A stretch of 64,000 bases of DNA, taken from the NCBI GenBank assembly GCA_028554755.1, contig JAPTOF010000010.1, positions 15,342,501-15,406,500 on the forward strand, read 5' to 3'. The position numbers were made by a program, and so were the translations under genes. Position 1 is the stretch's first letter. Each line of letters starts with the position of its first letter. Below, piece by piece: positions 21,501-36,500 of the stretch. A model generated the notes under the pieces. That model did not search any database and had not been told where the DNA came from. It was given only the letters and a program-made list of their open reading frames with translations. The stretch is from Cordia subcordata. Taxonomy: Eukaryota > Streptophyta > Magnoliopsida > Boraginales > Cordiaceae.

Positions 21501-24500
21501 TAACTGCAGTGGAGTTACAGTGTAACTGTTTCCAACAAACATTAGTTAGACTAACACAACTAGCTGAACTTCTTTTAGTTGTATTAACTAATCTTCCTAT
21601 CTATAGCCAATAAAAGACCTACATGTTAACTTGAGAGAAAAGAAAGATCTTTCATTATTCAGAAAATTATTACAGTCCTTAGTATTTATAGACAACTACT
21701 ACTACTAGACAGTTAATAAAAACTGTCTTATATCTAGTTAGTGCCGAGCTGTCAAATGCTCTTCTAACTAACTCTTTATAACTAACTAACAATATTACAA
21801 ATATAACCCTGTACTCTAACATCCCCCCTCAAGCTGAACTCTAGCCTTGGCCAAGGGAAGCTTGCTAAGAAGATATCCAAACTGCTGTGTAGAGAGAGTA
21901 GTAAATAGATCCACTGGCTGCTCTGTAGAAAGAAGATAGTTGACCTGCAATTTTTTAGAAACCACCTGCTCCCTTATATAATGATAATCCAATTCTATAT
22001 GTTTAGTTCTAGCATGAAATATAGGATTTGATGCCAGAGCTAAAGCAGATAGATTGTCACAGGCTAGAGTAGGCATAGAAACTGGAATATGCAAAGCAGA
22101 TAATAGATATGTGAGCCATGTAATTTCTATAGCAGTCTGAGCCATAGATCTATACTCTGCTTCAATAGATGACCTGGCAATAGTTGGCTGTTTCTTAGAA
22201 CACCAAGAAATCAAATTTTGTCCCAAAAAGACACAGTAACCTGTAGTAGATTTCCTGTCCAAAGGATCACTGGCCCAATCACTATCAGAATAGGCATGAA
22301 GATGAAGTGGACCAGGACTAAAACAATGCCCTGAGTGATTGTACCCTTAACAAACCTAAGAATTCTTTTGACTACTGCAAAATCTGAATTTGTAGGAGCA
22401 TGCATACTCTGGCAAACTGTATTAACTGCATATTGAAGTTCTGGCCTAGTTTACTATAAGATATTGTAAGGCACCAACCAAGCTCCTAAATAGAGTAGGA
22501 TTTGCAAAGGGTAAATGACCATCTGTATAACCTTTTGTATACTTGGAAATGGTTGGAGTTGTAGCAGGTTTACAGTGCACCATTCCTGCCTTTTGTAAAA
22601 GATCCCTTGCATATTTTGTTTGATGTAAGAGAATCCCTGTAGGTAATCTTGAACTTCTAAGCCAAGGAAATAGGAGAGACTACCAAAATACTTCATTGCA
22701 AACTGAGAACCCATAGCAGAAATCAGAGTAGAGATAGCATTAGGAGAAGAGCCAGTGATGATTATGTCATCCACATACACAAGAAGAATGACAGTTGCTA
22801 TAGAAGTCTTCTTAATGAACAATGAAGTATCTACTGGAGTTGTAGTAAATCCTTGACTAAGTAGAAAACTAGAGAGCTTAGAATACCAAGCCCTTGGTGC
22901 TTGTTTTAGTCCGTACAAGGACTTTTGAAGCTTGCAAACATGTCCAAGTTTTGTAGGATCTTAAAACCCTTGTGGTTGTTGCATATATACCACTTCATCC
23001 AAATCTCCATGCAGAAAAGCATTTGAGATGTCCAATTGCTGTAAGGACCACCCAAAATGTAAAGCAAGACTTAGAACAGTCCTAATAGTAGGTGGTTTAA
23101 CTATTGGACTGCAAGTTTCTTCATAGTCCAAGCCTGCTTCTTGGTGAAAACCTTTGGCCACTAGCCTGGCCTTGAACTTAGCAATTGATCCATCAGCTCT
23201 CCTTTTTATCTTGTACACCCACTTGCAGCCAATTGCTTGCCTATCAAGTGGTGGAGGTACTAAAACCCAAGTTTGTTGCTTCATAAGAGCCTCAAATTCC
23301 TCCTTCATAGCCTCAAATTCCTCCTTCATAGCCTGTTGCCAACAAGGCACTTTTGCAGCCTCGTTATAAGAGGTAGGTTCAATATCAAATACAATAATGG
23401 TAGTGGAATGTAACTGGTATAATGGAGGTGGCAAAGAGCCTGTTTTAGACCTAGTTAACATATGGTGAGTGTTTGTGAGAGGAGGAGAAGAAGACTGAAC
23501 ATTAGATAATGTAGATGCTGCAGATGATTGAGATATTGGAGAAGATGAAGACTGAACATTGGATGATGAAGACTAAATATTAGATAATGAAGACTAAGCA
23601 GAATACTGTGACTGACTATGTGAAGTGGAAGATACCTAAGTAGGTAGAGAAACACTAGAGGATAAAAGATCATGCTCTGCTAATGGTGATAAACCACTAG
23701 ATGTTAGTGGAACAACTACTGGAAAATTTGATGATTCAGGAGAGGAAGTACTGTAAAAAATGGGAGGAAAAACACTGGCAGAGACAGGAGATTCTGAAGC
23801 AGTGCTAAAAGGAAAAGTATTTTCAATGAATTTAACATGTCTAGACATGTACACCCTATTTGTGCTCATGCCCAAACACTTGTACCCTTTTGTAATGGAT
23901 GAGTATCCTAGAAAAACACAAGGTTTGGACCTGTTTTCAAGTTTATGAGAGGTGTAAGGTCTTAACCAAGGGTAGCATAAGCAGCCAAATACTCTAAGAG
24001 AACTGTAATCAGGAATTGCATGATAAAGATCTTCATAAGGAGACTTATGATCAAGAGTAGAAGTGGGAAGTCTGTTTATGAGAAAATTTGCAGTGGCCAA
24101 GGGCTCTAGCCAATATTTTACTGGCATTTTACTGTGATTTAGCAGAGCCAGTGTAGTCTCTATAAGATGCAAGTGTTTTCTCTCCACCTTTCCATTTTGC
24201 TAAGGTGTGTGAGGACAAGAAGTTTGGTGAAGAGTGCCAAGAGACTGCAATTATGTCTGGAATTTATGATTAACAAACTCACCTCCATTATCAATTTTGA
24301 AGGTTTTAGTATCTGACTGAAACTGAGTTTTAACCATTGCAGTAAAGGAAAGAAAAGCATGGTATGCATCACTTTTTAGCTTTAGAGGATAAATCCATGC
24401 AAACTTAGTAAAATCATCTAAAAAGATGATGTAATATTTGTATTGCATACAAGATTCGACAGGGGAAGGCCCTCATACATCAGAATGTATCAACTCAAAA

Positions 24501-27500
24501 GCTCTAGAAGTTTGTGTTACAGAATGACAAAAAGACAATCTATGAGCTTTTGATACAGAGCAATCCTGACAGTTTTCTATAGAGTAGCCTAGCTGCTTAT
24601 TGATATTAGTAGAAATTACAGCTGAAACATGTTTATTGGGATGGCCTAATCTTAAGTGCCATACCCTATCTACAGTAGAAGTAGAGTCACTACAAACACA
24701 ATGAAAAACAGATGATGGCTGAAAAGAGTGAGACTGGAGTTGGAAGGGAATGGGATAGAGTCCTTTATCACAGGGGCCCTTGAACAGCACCTTGTGGGAA
24801 GTGTTGTCAAGCAGAGTAACATCCTTAGATGTAAAAACAGCAGTACAATTATTGTCAAGAGTCAATTGATGTACAGATAGAAGATTTGAAGAAATAGAAG
24901 GAACAAATAAAACATTAGAAACTAAAAGATTAGAGGAAGTTGTGTGAAGAATACTAGAACCAGTGTTAAGAATAGGTAAAGTAACTCCATTACCCACTGC
25001 AACCGAACCTGTTTCCTTGTAAGGCTGAGTGTTGTGCATCTGTTGCATATTTGAAGTAACATGGCTTGTAGCACCTATGTCTAGAAACCAAGGAGTGGTT
25101 GTTGTAGAAGTGGAAGGCCAAGTAGTAGACAAGTGAGCAGTGAAAGCAGTAGGAGTAGATGTCTCAGGCTTGGCTTCAAAAGTCTGAGCAGTAAGTGCTG
25201 CTTGTTCAAGCTTGACATAGTAGTAATTCTCAGTGTCAAGCCTGTGCCAACACTGCAGAGCATTATGATTGGGCTTAACACAAATTTGACACACAAGACC
25301 AGTAGGCCGGCTGTTAGAACTATTTGATTTCTAAGCCCTTCCTTGACCTCTTTGTCCCCTGCCTCTAGAGTTAGAGTTAAAGGCTCTACCCCTTTCTTCT
25401 GCCTCTTTGGGCAATAGAATTAGGATACAGGGCAGTTTGAAGCTCTTGATTGTTTGGGGAGACAGTAGAATGAGATAAACTCAGTTTAGAGTTAAAAGAA
25501 AGATTCAATTCTTCATTGATAAGAAGACAAATGAGCTCAAAGACAGTCACAGGTTCTGGTCTAACTCTAATGGATGTCCTCATAGTGTCATAAGCAGTAG
25601 GTAAACCTTGAAGAATATAATAGACAACATCTTCATCTTTGAAAGGTTCATTAGCCCCAGCCAAAGCATGTGCAATAGCTTTGACTTCATCAGCGTAGAC
25701 CTGAATAGTCTTAGCTCCTCTAGTGATGTTCTGCAATCTATGCCTTAGCTAATACACTAAGGATCTACTACTAGATTGAAACCTCTGCTCTATAGCAAAC
25801 CAGATCTCATAAGAGGTATTGAGTTGATAAATGTGACTTAAAAATAGAATTGGACACAGAAGCATAGAAGCAACTCTTCAGATATTGATCAATGTCCTGC
25901 CAATTTGTGTATTCAGAATTAGGAGAAACTGAACCATCAGGTTGCTTCAGCATAGGACTAGGACAAGGAACTCTGCCTGTGACGTGATCAAACAGCTTAC
26001 AAGCCTTGAGAAAAGACTGAAACTGAGTTTTCCAAAAAAGATGATTTTGAGTGTCCAATTTGATGTTCACATAAGCAGGAAAATACTGCAAAAGTAATTT
26101 CACAGCTGGTGAAAGTGATTGATCAGAAGGCAAAGCCATGAATGTCCTTGTTAGGGTTAGGGTTTCAAGCTAAAAAGTGAGATTGAAGGAGATTATATGA
26201 TTTTGTGATGCAATTGGAAAACTGATTCGATTGATGTGCTCAAAATGAAGAAACAAAGCTATTAACAAAAAATCAAGACTGGGCAACAAGATTTGAGTAG
26301 TTTTTGAGAAAAATTTTGATGATGAAAACCCTAAATTCTGAACAAATTGATCAAAAAGGAAGATTCTGAAAGAGAACAAAAGAAAAAATGAGCTAAGATC
26401 TGTTTGCGAAGAGTTAAGTAAGCAGTTTGATGGATTAGAAACCTTGTTTAATAAGCTCGGAAGCCATTGGAGATGAGCTTCGAGGCTCAAGGACGAACCA
26501 GGATCATGCCTGCTCTGGATACCATGTTAACTTGAGAGAAAAGAAAGATATTTTCATTATTTAGAAAATGATTACAGTCCTTGGTATTTATAGACAACTA
26601 CTACTACTAGACAGTTAATAAAAACTATCTTATATCTAGTTAGTGCTGAGCTGTCAAATGCTCTTCTAACCAACTCTTTATAACTAACAAACAATATTAC
26701 AAATATAACCCTGTACTCTAACACAACAAACTCGAGTCCCTATCACCATGAATACTTGACTGATCCCTTTCTCTTCCTCCTGGGAGGAAAGTTAAGTTTT
26801 TCTATGCATGGTCCTAATAGAGTTATTAAAAGGGTAAAGAGCTCTTTTACCACATTGTCAAACGGTTACTGGTTAAGTGGGTCTGTCCTTCCTGAGAAAT
26901 GAATGAAATTTATTTTCTTACCTTGTAAAACTATTTATTTAAAAAAAAAAAAAAAGATGGTAAACTGAAATATACAGGAACATATATGAAGTTCATTGCG
27001 GTGATCCTACAACATATCAGAGAACCAATGATTTGTGTCTCTCCCCTGCTCTTAGATTACTAACAACATATGTTGATGCTTCTCTGAACTGTACGTGGGA
27101 ATCTGAGATAGTAAATTTTTTTTTTTTTTTTTTTGGGGTGGAAGGGGAAGATGGTAAATTTTCTCACATGTAAATTACAAACTTCTTTTCCTCAAACACA
27201 CATACACAGAAACAAGGCAATAAAGCACTGTCAGCAGCTTTGTATACCCCAAACCTGGATTTACACCACCTAAACCACTCCTCCCCCGCCCCCCCAAGAA
27301 AAAAAGTTTAATTCCCATACACCATATTTTTGCTACATAGGACCAAAAGAAAATATATTGCCCCAGATACAAATACCCATACAAAATCATGGAGAAAGAT
27401 GGAAACAGATTTCCCTATGCCTACTAAACCATGATGGGCCATCGAAATATAAAACTTAACCACACAAGTTAGGCGGTGATAAAACATACACTGCAAGTCG

Positions 27501-30500
27501 CTTGATTTGTAGGATTTTTGATTTCTTGTTGAATATAGTCATCTTCAAGTTCAAAAAGCTGCATTGAAGTTTGACACTTGAAAGGGAAAACTCTGAAAGC
27601 ACAGATGTCTATCCATTTGTGTTTGGCTCTGCACAAAGAAGAAAAACTTGTGGTCGGAAGTCAACAAAATGGCATGTCATTATATGTCTTAATCAAGGTC
27701 ATAAAGGGGCATAACAATATTTTACGCCTAGCTGACAACAGGATTAGAGTTGTATGACCTGCCTCAAAGGCAATGCAAGGCAATATCATCTAGCCAAATC
27801 CACGAAGAGTTATAACATTGATAGATAGTGTAAGTGACCGTTATATGCACTACTTAAATAAAGGACACACAAAGACACATGAGACAAAGAGAAATGGTAG
27901 GGCCATACAGTTGGAAAGTGCAAGCCTTTCAGGGTTCCACTCATGATGTGCAAGGATACATATAGAAAATCTTGATACAAGAATGAAAAATGAACTCATA
28001 AGTTCACAATGTGCACACCTTCTTCTAGGTATCATCCCATGCTCTAAAATTGAATTAGAAAATTACAAGCAGAAAAGCAAAGGCAAATCTTAAAGAAAGG
28101 TATCTCAAGAAAATCTTACCCTGATGCCATGTTAGCATCACAGTAGCTTCTTAATGAGGGGGGTACTCGAAAGTCAATCCTTTGGTAGCTGTAGAACAAA
28201 ATTTTGAGAATTAACATGAACACATCATGGAGGCCATCACATTTGAAAGTTAGAACAGGAACTACAAAGAAAACAAATGTAATAGGAATGAGAAAAAAAC
28301 AGCAATAATAAGATTGAAGGGAGGGGGAAAAAAGAAAGAGCAAAGGGAAGCACTGTCATCTATTCGTTACCATTAAAAAGAGCAACCTCTAACAGGAGAT
28401 ACCCACATTGTTCAGATTTTGTAATAGGATATGAGGCATGGTACCTCTAAATTAGATATGTTGATTAAATATGAAAATGATTAGGAAAGAAAGAGGAAAC
28501 AACAAACAGAAGAAGGACAAGCGCTACATTCCACACCACCATTTATATACCGAATATGTTCCAGCAATAACAGGGCATCAAAAGGAGGAAGGTTCAGCTC
28601 TAAATAGAGACCACAATTATGCATTCTATTCTATCTGCTTCCTATATTTGCATAGGGCCTGTTTGAATTGGCTTTTTTCATGGAAAGCATTTTTTCTTTT
28701 TAAAAAAAAAAAAAAAAAAGAGGCATGTCTTTTTTGTCATAAGTATTTGAATTAGATTTCAAAAAAAGTTGAAACTATGGAAAAGCTCAATTTCAGCTTT
28801 TTCCAAAAACCAAAACTTTTAGCTTGTCAAAAAAAAAACACTTTTCTTGAAAAGATTTAGAAAAAACTTAATCCAAACGAGCCCTATGGTGTGGTTGAAT
28901 CTGCCGTCATTTCATGCAAGTTACCTACATTAACAGCCCCTGGCTGCATGTTTCGAGTTAGCATACTGACACTAAATAATATCCTCTTCTCCATTGTTTC
29001 TTAACAAGATAGCATTAGAATTACATTGTATATGCAAATCAGCAGTATCCAACAAGAAAAATGCCAAAACAACTAGTAAAAGAAATGGTTGTAAACAACC
29101 TAAAGTCCCACTCATGGTTAACTTCAGCTGCTTAAATCAATAGCCATAAATCCAAATTGTCCCATCATTATGCAAAGCAATGAGCATTTACAAGTAGCAA
29201 TTCACAAATATTTGGAAATTCCAGCAGCTTCTAAAATAAACATGCCCAAACAATTATGACAGCATACACATATGTCAACATTTCATCAGACTTGGCATTT
29301 TCATGCTTGACATGTGCTATCTCTTCTCTAGTTCAACATTATAATCAAAACTGGAAGAGTGATAGTTTCATTATCTCCAGCTCTTTAAAAGCCTTGAATT
29401 TTTTCCGAAATGGAACCAACCAATACTGTTGTTCTGGGAATAAACTTAAAATAAGGCACTTAGCTTATTTATTTATGATCTTATGTAAACGGTTGTATTT
29501 GTTATGTATGAACTTATTAAAAGTACCTTATTATAAGTTTTTATATTTGTTGTTATAAGAAATAAGATGGATTTTGGATTACTTATATCTTCTTGGGATG
29601 CAGGAATCAATAAAATTAAATTCTTTTTCTCATTATACCCTAACTGAATTAGCCTTATTATATACGAGACACTCATTACTTATTAGATAATATGCTTTTG
29701 GGCTTCAGATTCAAGTTAAGTCTATTCCAAAACAAACCAAAGTGATAATGTCAATCCTTTTTTCCAAGTGAAGGTTCTACTTTAGATAATGGCTCTGAGT
29801 CAGGCATGAAATTGGTTCACTATTGCTAATATAATGATAAATCTGCTCTAAGGCAGTGCTAAGGCCAAAGTGAGGAGAAAACCTCTTTGCATTCCATCAT
29901 AAAAATACAACCAAAAACATAGCATATTTCTCTTCTAACTTCTTCCCCCAGCTAATATAATTTCCTTCCACTAAGAAAGCGTAAGAAAGCCACTAAACCT
30001 GCTGAATTTAGTTATTTACAGATGATTAAATTAATCAAGTTTCACCAAAGAACCCACAGATTTTAGAAGAGAGTATCACAGATGGAGCAGTACGCAACAA
30101 TGAGAAAACCAATGCCTATTGATACTTGTACCCAAGAAAAAGATGGACGAGAAGGAAGAATGAAAGCTTGACCAACGCACACACCATTAACAACAAAAAG
30201 CCATTATTTGCTTGTCTTCTTAATAAGTTTACAAGCTATGTAATAACATGACGTTATTGCTTACTCAGATGTAGCACCTTGAGTATCATGCCAAGAGAAA
30301 TAGAATGCAAAGGGCAACAAATCTAAAAATACATATTCAGGAAATCTTATAGCAAAACATTCATGTACTTCAAATACCATCATAACCATAACCCATGCAA
30401 ACAGCAGATAATATCAGTAACATGAAAATATACATTGTATCACAATATAAGTTAAAGAATTTCTCAAGTAGAACTCTCACACGCGAGATTCAGGATCTTT

Positions 30501-33500
30501 GCGAGGATCATATCCTTTTCTTATCCAAAACCTAAGGAATGGCCCATTTGAAAAGTAATATGCTATTCTGAAAAGAAGCCTGTAAAAGAAATATTGTAAA
30601 TGAGAATAAGATTGACAGGGAAAAAAAAGAGAAAAAAAAAAAAGGAGGAAATTCATCTCATGTAGTCTTTACTGGTGGAAGATATGCAAAAATACAAAAG
30701 GGCAGAAAAATGCTACCTTCTGAGCATGTGGCCACCAAATTTGAGACCTTTGTCAAGCAAACGTTCAATTAATGAGTCTTTCACCCATATAGGATGCTCA
30801 TCAAACAAGTCACAGACAGCCTTCTGCCACTGCCATTGTTCAGACTCTTGTGGTATGTACTTTTCCCAATTTACTTTTTTAGGAATCTGTAAGAATGTTA
30901 AGGGAAGCGAAAAACAGAAATGGAATGTACTGACACAGAGCAGAAGAAACAAATTTGGGCTGAAAATGATTGTATTATGTATTAAGTTTTGTTGTGTACC
31001 TCAAGTATTTATAAATGTCAATTAACTTGTTTCTCAAGCATCTATGACTAAATCAAATGAACATAACAAACTTTAACTAGCCCTACCAATTCAGCAGATG
31101 TCATATAGCACTATGCACATGTCAAATAACTACTGAATACAGCTAAATGTAACTAAACTAGTTGGACATAGTTGTAACAGATTATTGTTTTACTTAAACA
31201 TGGATTAAGCTTCCTTCCTTATCATACTGCTGCCATACCTTAATGTCGTTTACCGCGTGACCATATTGTCACATCCTAGTCTCATTTACTAACCCTATTA
31301 TCATTTATTGCATGACCATGTTGTCATATCCTACTGTCGTGCATGAATATGCTGTCACACCCAGCTGTTTTTTGCATGACCATCTTGTTCGCTGAGCTCT
31401 TATCTGTCATCCCTTTGAGTTTAACATGAGTTGAGTTGCATACAGGAAAAACAATTGAGATGATTTGAGACACTATGGACGTGTTTGAGAGGAAAGAAAG
31501 GTAGAAGTTTATCTTTCTCATCAAGGAATAAGGATATCATTGATGTAGAAGTCTATTGCAAGACTTGGCTCTATCGCCATCTGCATGAAACAAAATATTG
31601 AATTAGCAAGCATGAAAGAGTTCCTTACCAAATATGCAGACAGGAGTATTTAGGTGACATTGAAAAACACGAGGCAAAAAAGAACGAGTGACAAACTCAA
31701 AACTGCATCCAAGGGGAGAAACTTTTGCAATCAGATGACAATGATGCACATGGCGCAACTATCAAGCGATAACAGGGAGGTGAACCTTATCTCCTTGCCT
31801 TTAAGGCAAAACCTCAAGAAAATTAATGAGCCCAAACTCTATACCTAGCTAATCAGTGAAAGATAATGGTGCTAGTGTCAGCAGTCGGGAGAGGTGGTAC
31901 AATATGCAATAGAGTGGAAAATGAATGGTTATCCGCTAGAAATAGCTTAAGTGATTTTGCAGCAACCATATCATCAGTTTCTCTACAGAATAATCTAGAA
32001 GGCTAAAATGCAAAATGGATGCGAAATGGCAGCTTTCTTCCTGCAAGACTACTCTTCTAATATTTACCATGCCAACTGGTGAACTTACCAATACTGAATA
32101 TGGTCTACTGAAGCAATCCAACAATCCTTAAGTATTACTTATAGATATATATATATATATATATATATAGAAGGTATATTTGGTTTACCAAGTTTTGTTC
32201 TACCAAAGGACCGATTGAAAGAGTAGTTTAAGCAAGGGCCGTAGGCACTTGATAGGGGCTATAGTACATTTGTCGCTCTTCCCCTCACCCAAGAATAAGA
32301 GGCTACATTGAGGAAGTTAATGAAAGATTCTGTCTAAGAGCTTAGCTTGTTAGATAGAGGATTTAATTTCCTTAGGCAATACGCCAGTCACCAGATACGG
32401 TTTACTACATTACACCTATCACTCTTACCTCAGAGCCCAAGTGCAAGAGCTACGTAACAGAATTGTCTGCCTATAACTGAGAATAAAGTGCTCTTACCTC
32501 TCCTTCTTACCGAAACCTTTTATTTCATCAATCTGTTTCCATTGTATATTAATAGGGAACTCCTGCCTCTTATTCATCCACTTGTGACTACTATCACCCC
32601 TATTCTCTCAATGAAGCCCTTCTTTATTTAATAAACTACTCTTTCTGTCAGTCCTTGGTAGAACATAACTTGGTCAACCAAATATACCTTCTACCAGTCC
32701 CTCCCAGGGAGGTGTACACAACCACATATACAAAAGATTAGTCTACAGAGAAATCCACCACCTTAATAGCAGATTTATGGTTGATAAATCTACAGTTCAC
32801 CCATTTTTTGTACCAAGTATAACTGTGTTCACCTCTTTCTCTATCCTGTGGATGAAGTAGGTATTTTCTTGTCATGAATATACATCTCCCAAATAGATAC
32901 ATTTTGAGACATTTAGACTATCAAAATATAACTAAAGCTGTTCATAAGGAAAAGATAATGGTTGGGGGACCGTGAAAATACCTAAAACCTTATAAGAAAC
33001 TCTTCATTGCCTACTTATCTACCCCACATCCCTGCTTGTCTTTAGAAAAGGAAAAGGAACTAGTTTCTTCATAATTACAAAAGTACCTCCCATCGGTGTT
33101 GGACAACTCCTTCTTGTTTCTTTTTCAAACTCACATCAACTGATGGTTTCAACCTACATGCGCAAAAGTGAAATAAGATTAGTTCCCTAGTTCTTCCTTC
33201 AAAGTCAAAAAGCAGGAGCAACAGTAGAATACCCAGATTGCAATCATGATTCCAACCCAATAGCTACTTCAGACGTGATCAATGCAAAACAATTCAATTT
33301 GCACTTATGAGTTGAAACATGACAGATAGTTGTTTACAGAAGTAGAGGACATCCAACATAACCCACGTAAACCACATCTAGATTTCATGATTGCTTAGGT
33401 TCCAAGAAAGACACTAAATAATTTTACAAGAAGCTGACAAAAGCCACTAACCCCTTGTAGTTAGCACCATGTAATTCATTACACATAGTAAGTCATGCTC

Positions 33501-36500
33501 CTGAAAACATTAGATAAGAACGATAATCCAACTGATCAAATGTTAGGCACACTGATTTGAGCAATGGTTTTTATTGAGTTTCAGATAGATCAACGTTAGA
33601 CACGACAATTTGGGCAATGGGTTTTATTGAGTTTGACAAAGACAAATGTTATCTAATGTTAGAGTGCATATCAAAATTCAAAATATTTAATAGCTGACAA
33701 TATGTCGAGGAACTTTTCTTATCATGCCTATGTCCCATGATCTTTTATGGCTTTTCATTTGCGGTTGATTGTCACTTTGGCTAATTTGACTAGAGTATTC
33801 TTTATTTCAATTACACATGATCCTTTGTCCTTTTTAAGAGAAAATCTTTGCAGGAAGCCAACAAGTAGTTGTGGCCCACTTAACAGGTCATGCTTAACTG
33901 AACAAGCCAAGATGGACCACATTTATGAAGCATTCCCATAAATAAAATCCATGTACTCGAAAACTTTAGATGTAGCACACGTATTCCTGAACCTAGGTTT
34001 TAATCTTAGTGCCAAATGCAAAGCGCAGCAACATCCAGAACCTGAACACTTTCCTCTACCTGATGCTCTGTGTCCATGCAACATAATCTGCAATTATATT
34101 GTTATAGATTGCATGGAACAGTAAGCTTGTTTCCAATCATTCTGGAAACAATTTTTTGAAACCCACAACAAACTGCATGACAGACTCATTTAAGCCATAA
34201 CAGAATGCTCTATGGTTCAGGTGATATAGACAAAAACTAGATGTTTATGACGTAGATCAAACTCAATTTGAACCAGAGAAACAGAGTTTGTGTGAGAGAG
34301 ACAAAGACAGACAAAGAGAGAGACAAAGAGACAGACAAAGAGAGAGACAGAGAGAGAGAGAGAGAATGGACTCGGATGAACCAAGTTTCCAAAGTTCCGC
34401 AGATTATTTTCTGCAAAAATTTTGCAGATTATTATCATCACTTCAGTTGCTACAAAAAGGAAATCCTTAATCATCTTCAACTGAAAACTCTCTCCATTTG
34501 CTCGTGACAAGAATCAGACCATGTTTACAGAACTTCAATATCAAGAATAGGATAACAAGGAATCAGATCAAAACTAAGTAATTTCAAAGACCGAATAATC
34601 TGCAAATTCCCAATTCTTGGAGTTGCAACTAAGCAGAAGCATGTTTCAGAAAGCCAACCAACTACCGTCAAAGCAGAACCTCTGCAATTCAAATTGGTTT
34701 TTGGTTTGTTGAGGTCAATGACCAGATATTGAATTTGTATATTCATCAGTTATAGTTTGGCTTTTGAATTGTAAACTCCAGAATTATTACCCTATTACAA
34801 CAGAGGTGGCAAGAAAAAGAGAAAGAGGCAAGTTCAATCAACTCCTTACTCTTTCTTCGCGTCTGTCCAAGTATGGAAGAAAGGTAATTAGAAAGTACAA
34901 GCTGGGAAAGGAGAATTACAAAAAGGGAATATGAGGTATCTTGTGTAATTGATTTTCATGGAACCCTCAACATAGATATCAAAGACATATGTCATGTGAA
35001 GCATGAAATAGTACAATTAACCACTTTTTTAAATAATATATGTGCAGCTATCTGCAGCAGTTTGCTCATTGGTCTGGTCTTAAAAACATTGAGATAGAAA
35101 TGTTGCATACAGTGAAATATAACCTGTAAAGGAGAATACAAGTGAGACCATCTTACACTACTTTCTCGGGCACATCCTTCAATGAGAAAAGCGGTGGAAC
35201 TAGAATCATTAGATCTTCCTGATCCACATCCATAAGGTCACCCTTCTCTGTAAATTCAACAAATAAAAGTAAAATTGAAAAGAAAGAAGTGTGTTTGTAA
35301 TATTACAATGTTCTGGAAAACATAAAGCAACAGCTGACCAAACTGTGGCTCCACCTCAGACCAATTCCGTTTCTTTCTTCGGGCAACGTCAGCATGAACA
35401 GCTAAAACATGCTGGTAGTCAACCATTCCTTGATAAGAGAAAAATAAATAAGAAAAACAAATGAGTCTTTGAAATTGAAAGAATGAGCAAGAAAAAGAAT
35501 GAAATTCCAGGGTTACAAGAATGGTAAATGCCAGGTATAATTGTGGCATGGATAAAAAGATGTCAATTCTAACCATTAAAATGATAGGATTCAGATACAC
35601 GAGCCACAATATCAGCACAAAGATGTTCTTCCAACTGTTCAGGTGTCCGTGCTTCAGCTTCCGTAGAAGTGCTGGAATTGGTCTTAGGTTCAGTGACATC
35701 TTCAGCGCTTTCTGTTTGATCAGGACACAAAGCCTCCAGCTTGGAAGTGAGTGGATCTGCTGATAAAGAACTAAACACCCTCTGACCATTCTTAGCACTC
35801 TTGACATCCCTGACTTTTATTTTCGATATTCTCAATAGAAAATTATTAGAGGGCTGAAGTTCACCAAAAGCAGGGTGTGACCATGGATCTTCAGGGCGGA
35901 AGCGAAGCTCCAGCTTGTTTGACTTCAAACCTCGAGCCTGAAAATTATGGTATATTAAGATTGAAAATCAGACAACACAGTGATCAATTATGAACATGGA
36001 TGGAGTTGTATAGCGCTGGAACAAAATATTTGACTAAAACCAAGTAATGATGGATGTTCAGTCCCATACAAGTGAGGTCGTCAATGGGCCAGGAAAATGC
36101 TTCAAAGTACCATATCAGGGGAAAAAAGGAAAAATATCATCTTAGTGTCACATTTTAGGTTCAACAAGAAAGGGAAGAAGAAGAAGAAGAAGAAAGAAAG
36201 AAAGTCTATGGAAAGACAAAGATAATATGAATGGTAATCTACTGAATTGATTTCTCTTGCTCCATGGCCATATGCAAGAAGGGAGTATCACTCTATTCCT
36301 AATGATTAGCTTTGATTTAAGACATCGACTAAACCATTTAAAGCAGCATCCTTGCCCTTCACAAGCGTAGCTCAATGACAGATAACAGTCACACAAATCA
36401 TGGAATAGACAACATTATGCAGCCAAATTATTGTCAAACACCAATAAACTGCGTTGCTCCGCTGCAACACATAGAACACAGTTAAATTCGGGCATAAAGT

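Larger units (their letters stand above)
21624..26723 (-). mobile_element. Ty1/copia LTR retrotransposon, decayed, in intron 9 of TFIIIC5
   Basis: A structurally complete 5.1-kb element in the same orientation as the host gene. The 5' LTR is 26525-26723 and the 3' LTR 21624-21821 (TGTTAACTTG...CTCTAACA). A tRNA-iMet-type primer-binding site (TGGTATCCAGAGC on the minus strand) abuts the 5' LTR, and a GAGGGGGGA polypurine tract abuts the 3' LTR. Gag, protease, integrase, RT and RNase H occur in the Ty1/copia order. The 5-bp flanks are ctaca and caaca, one mismatch. By eye the LTRs differ at about 8 bases plus one indel in 199, roughly 4 per cent, so the insertion is not recent. Stops and frameshifts make it non-autonomous. 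Confidence 0.9.

Noticed and set aside
34217..34510. Open frames on both strands rich in Arg/Glu/Asp or Leu/Ser/Val
   Set aside because: They are translations of a GACA/GAGA microsatellite in an intron.
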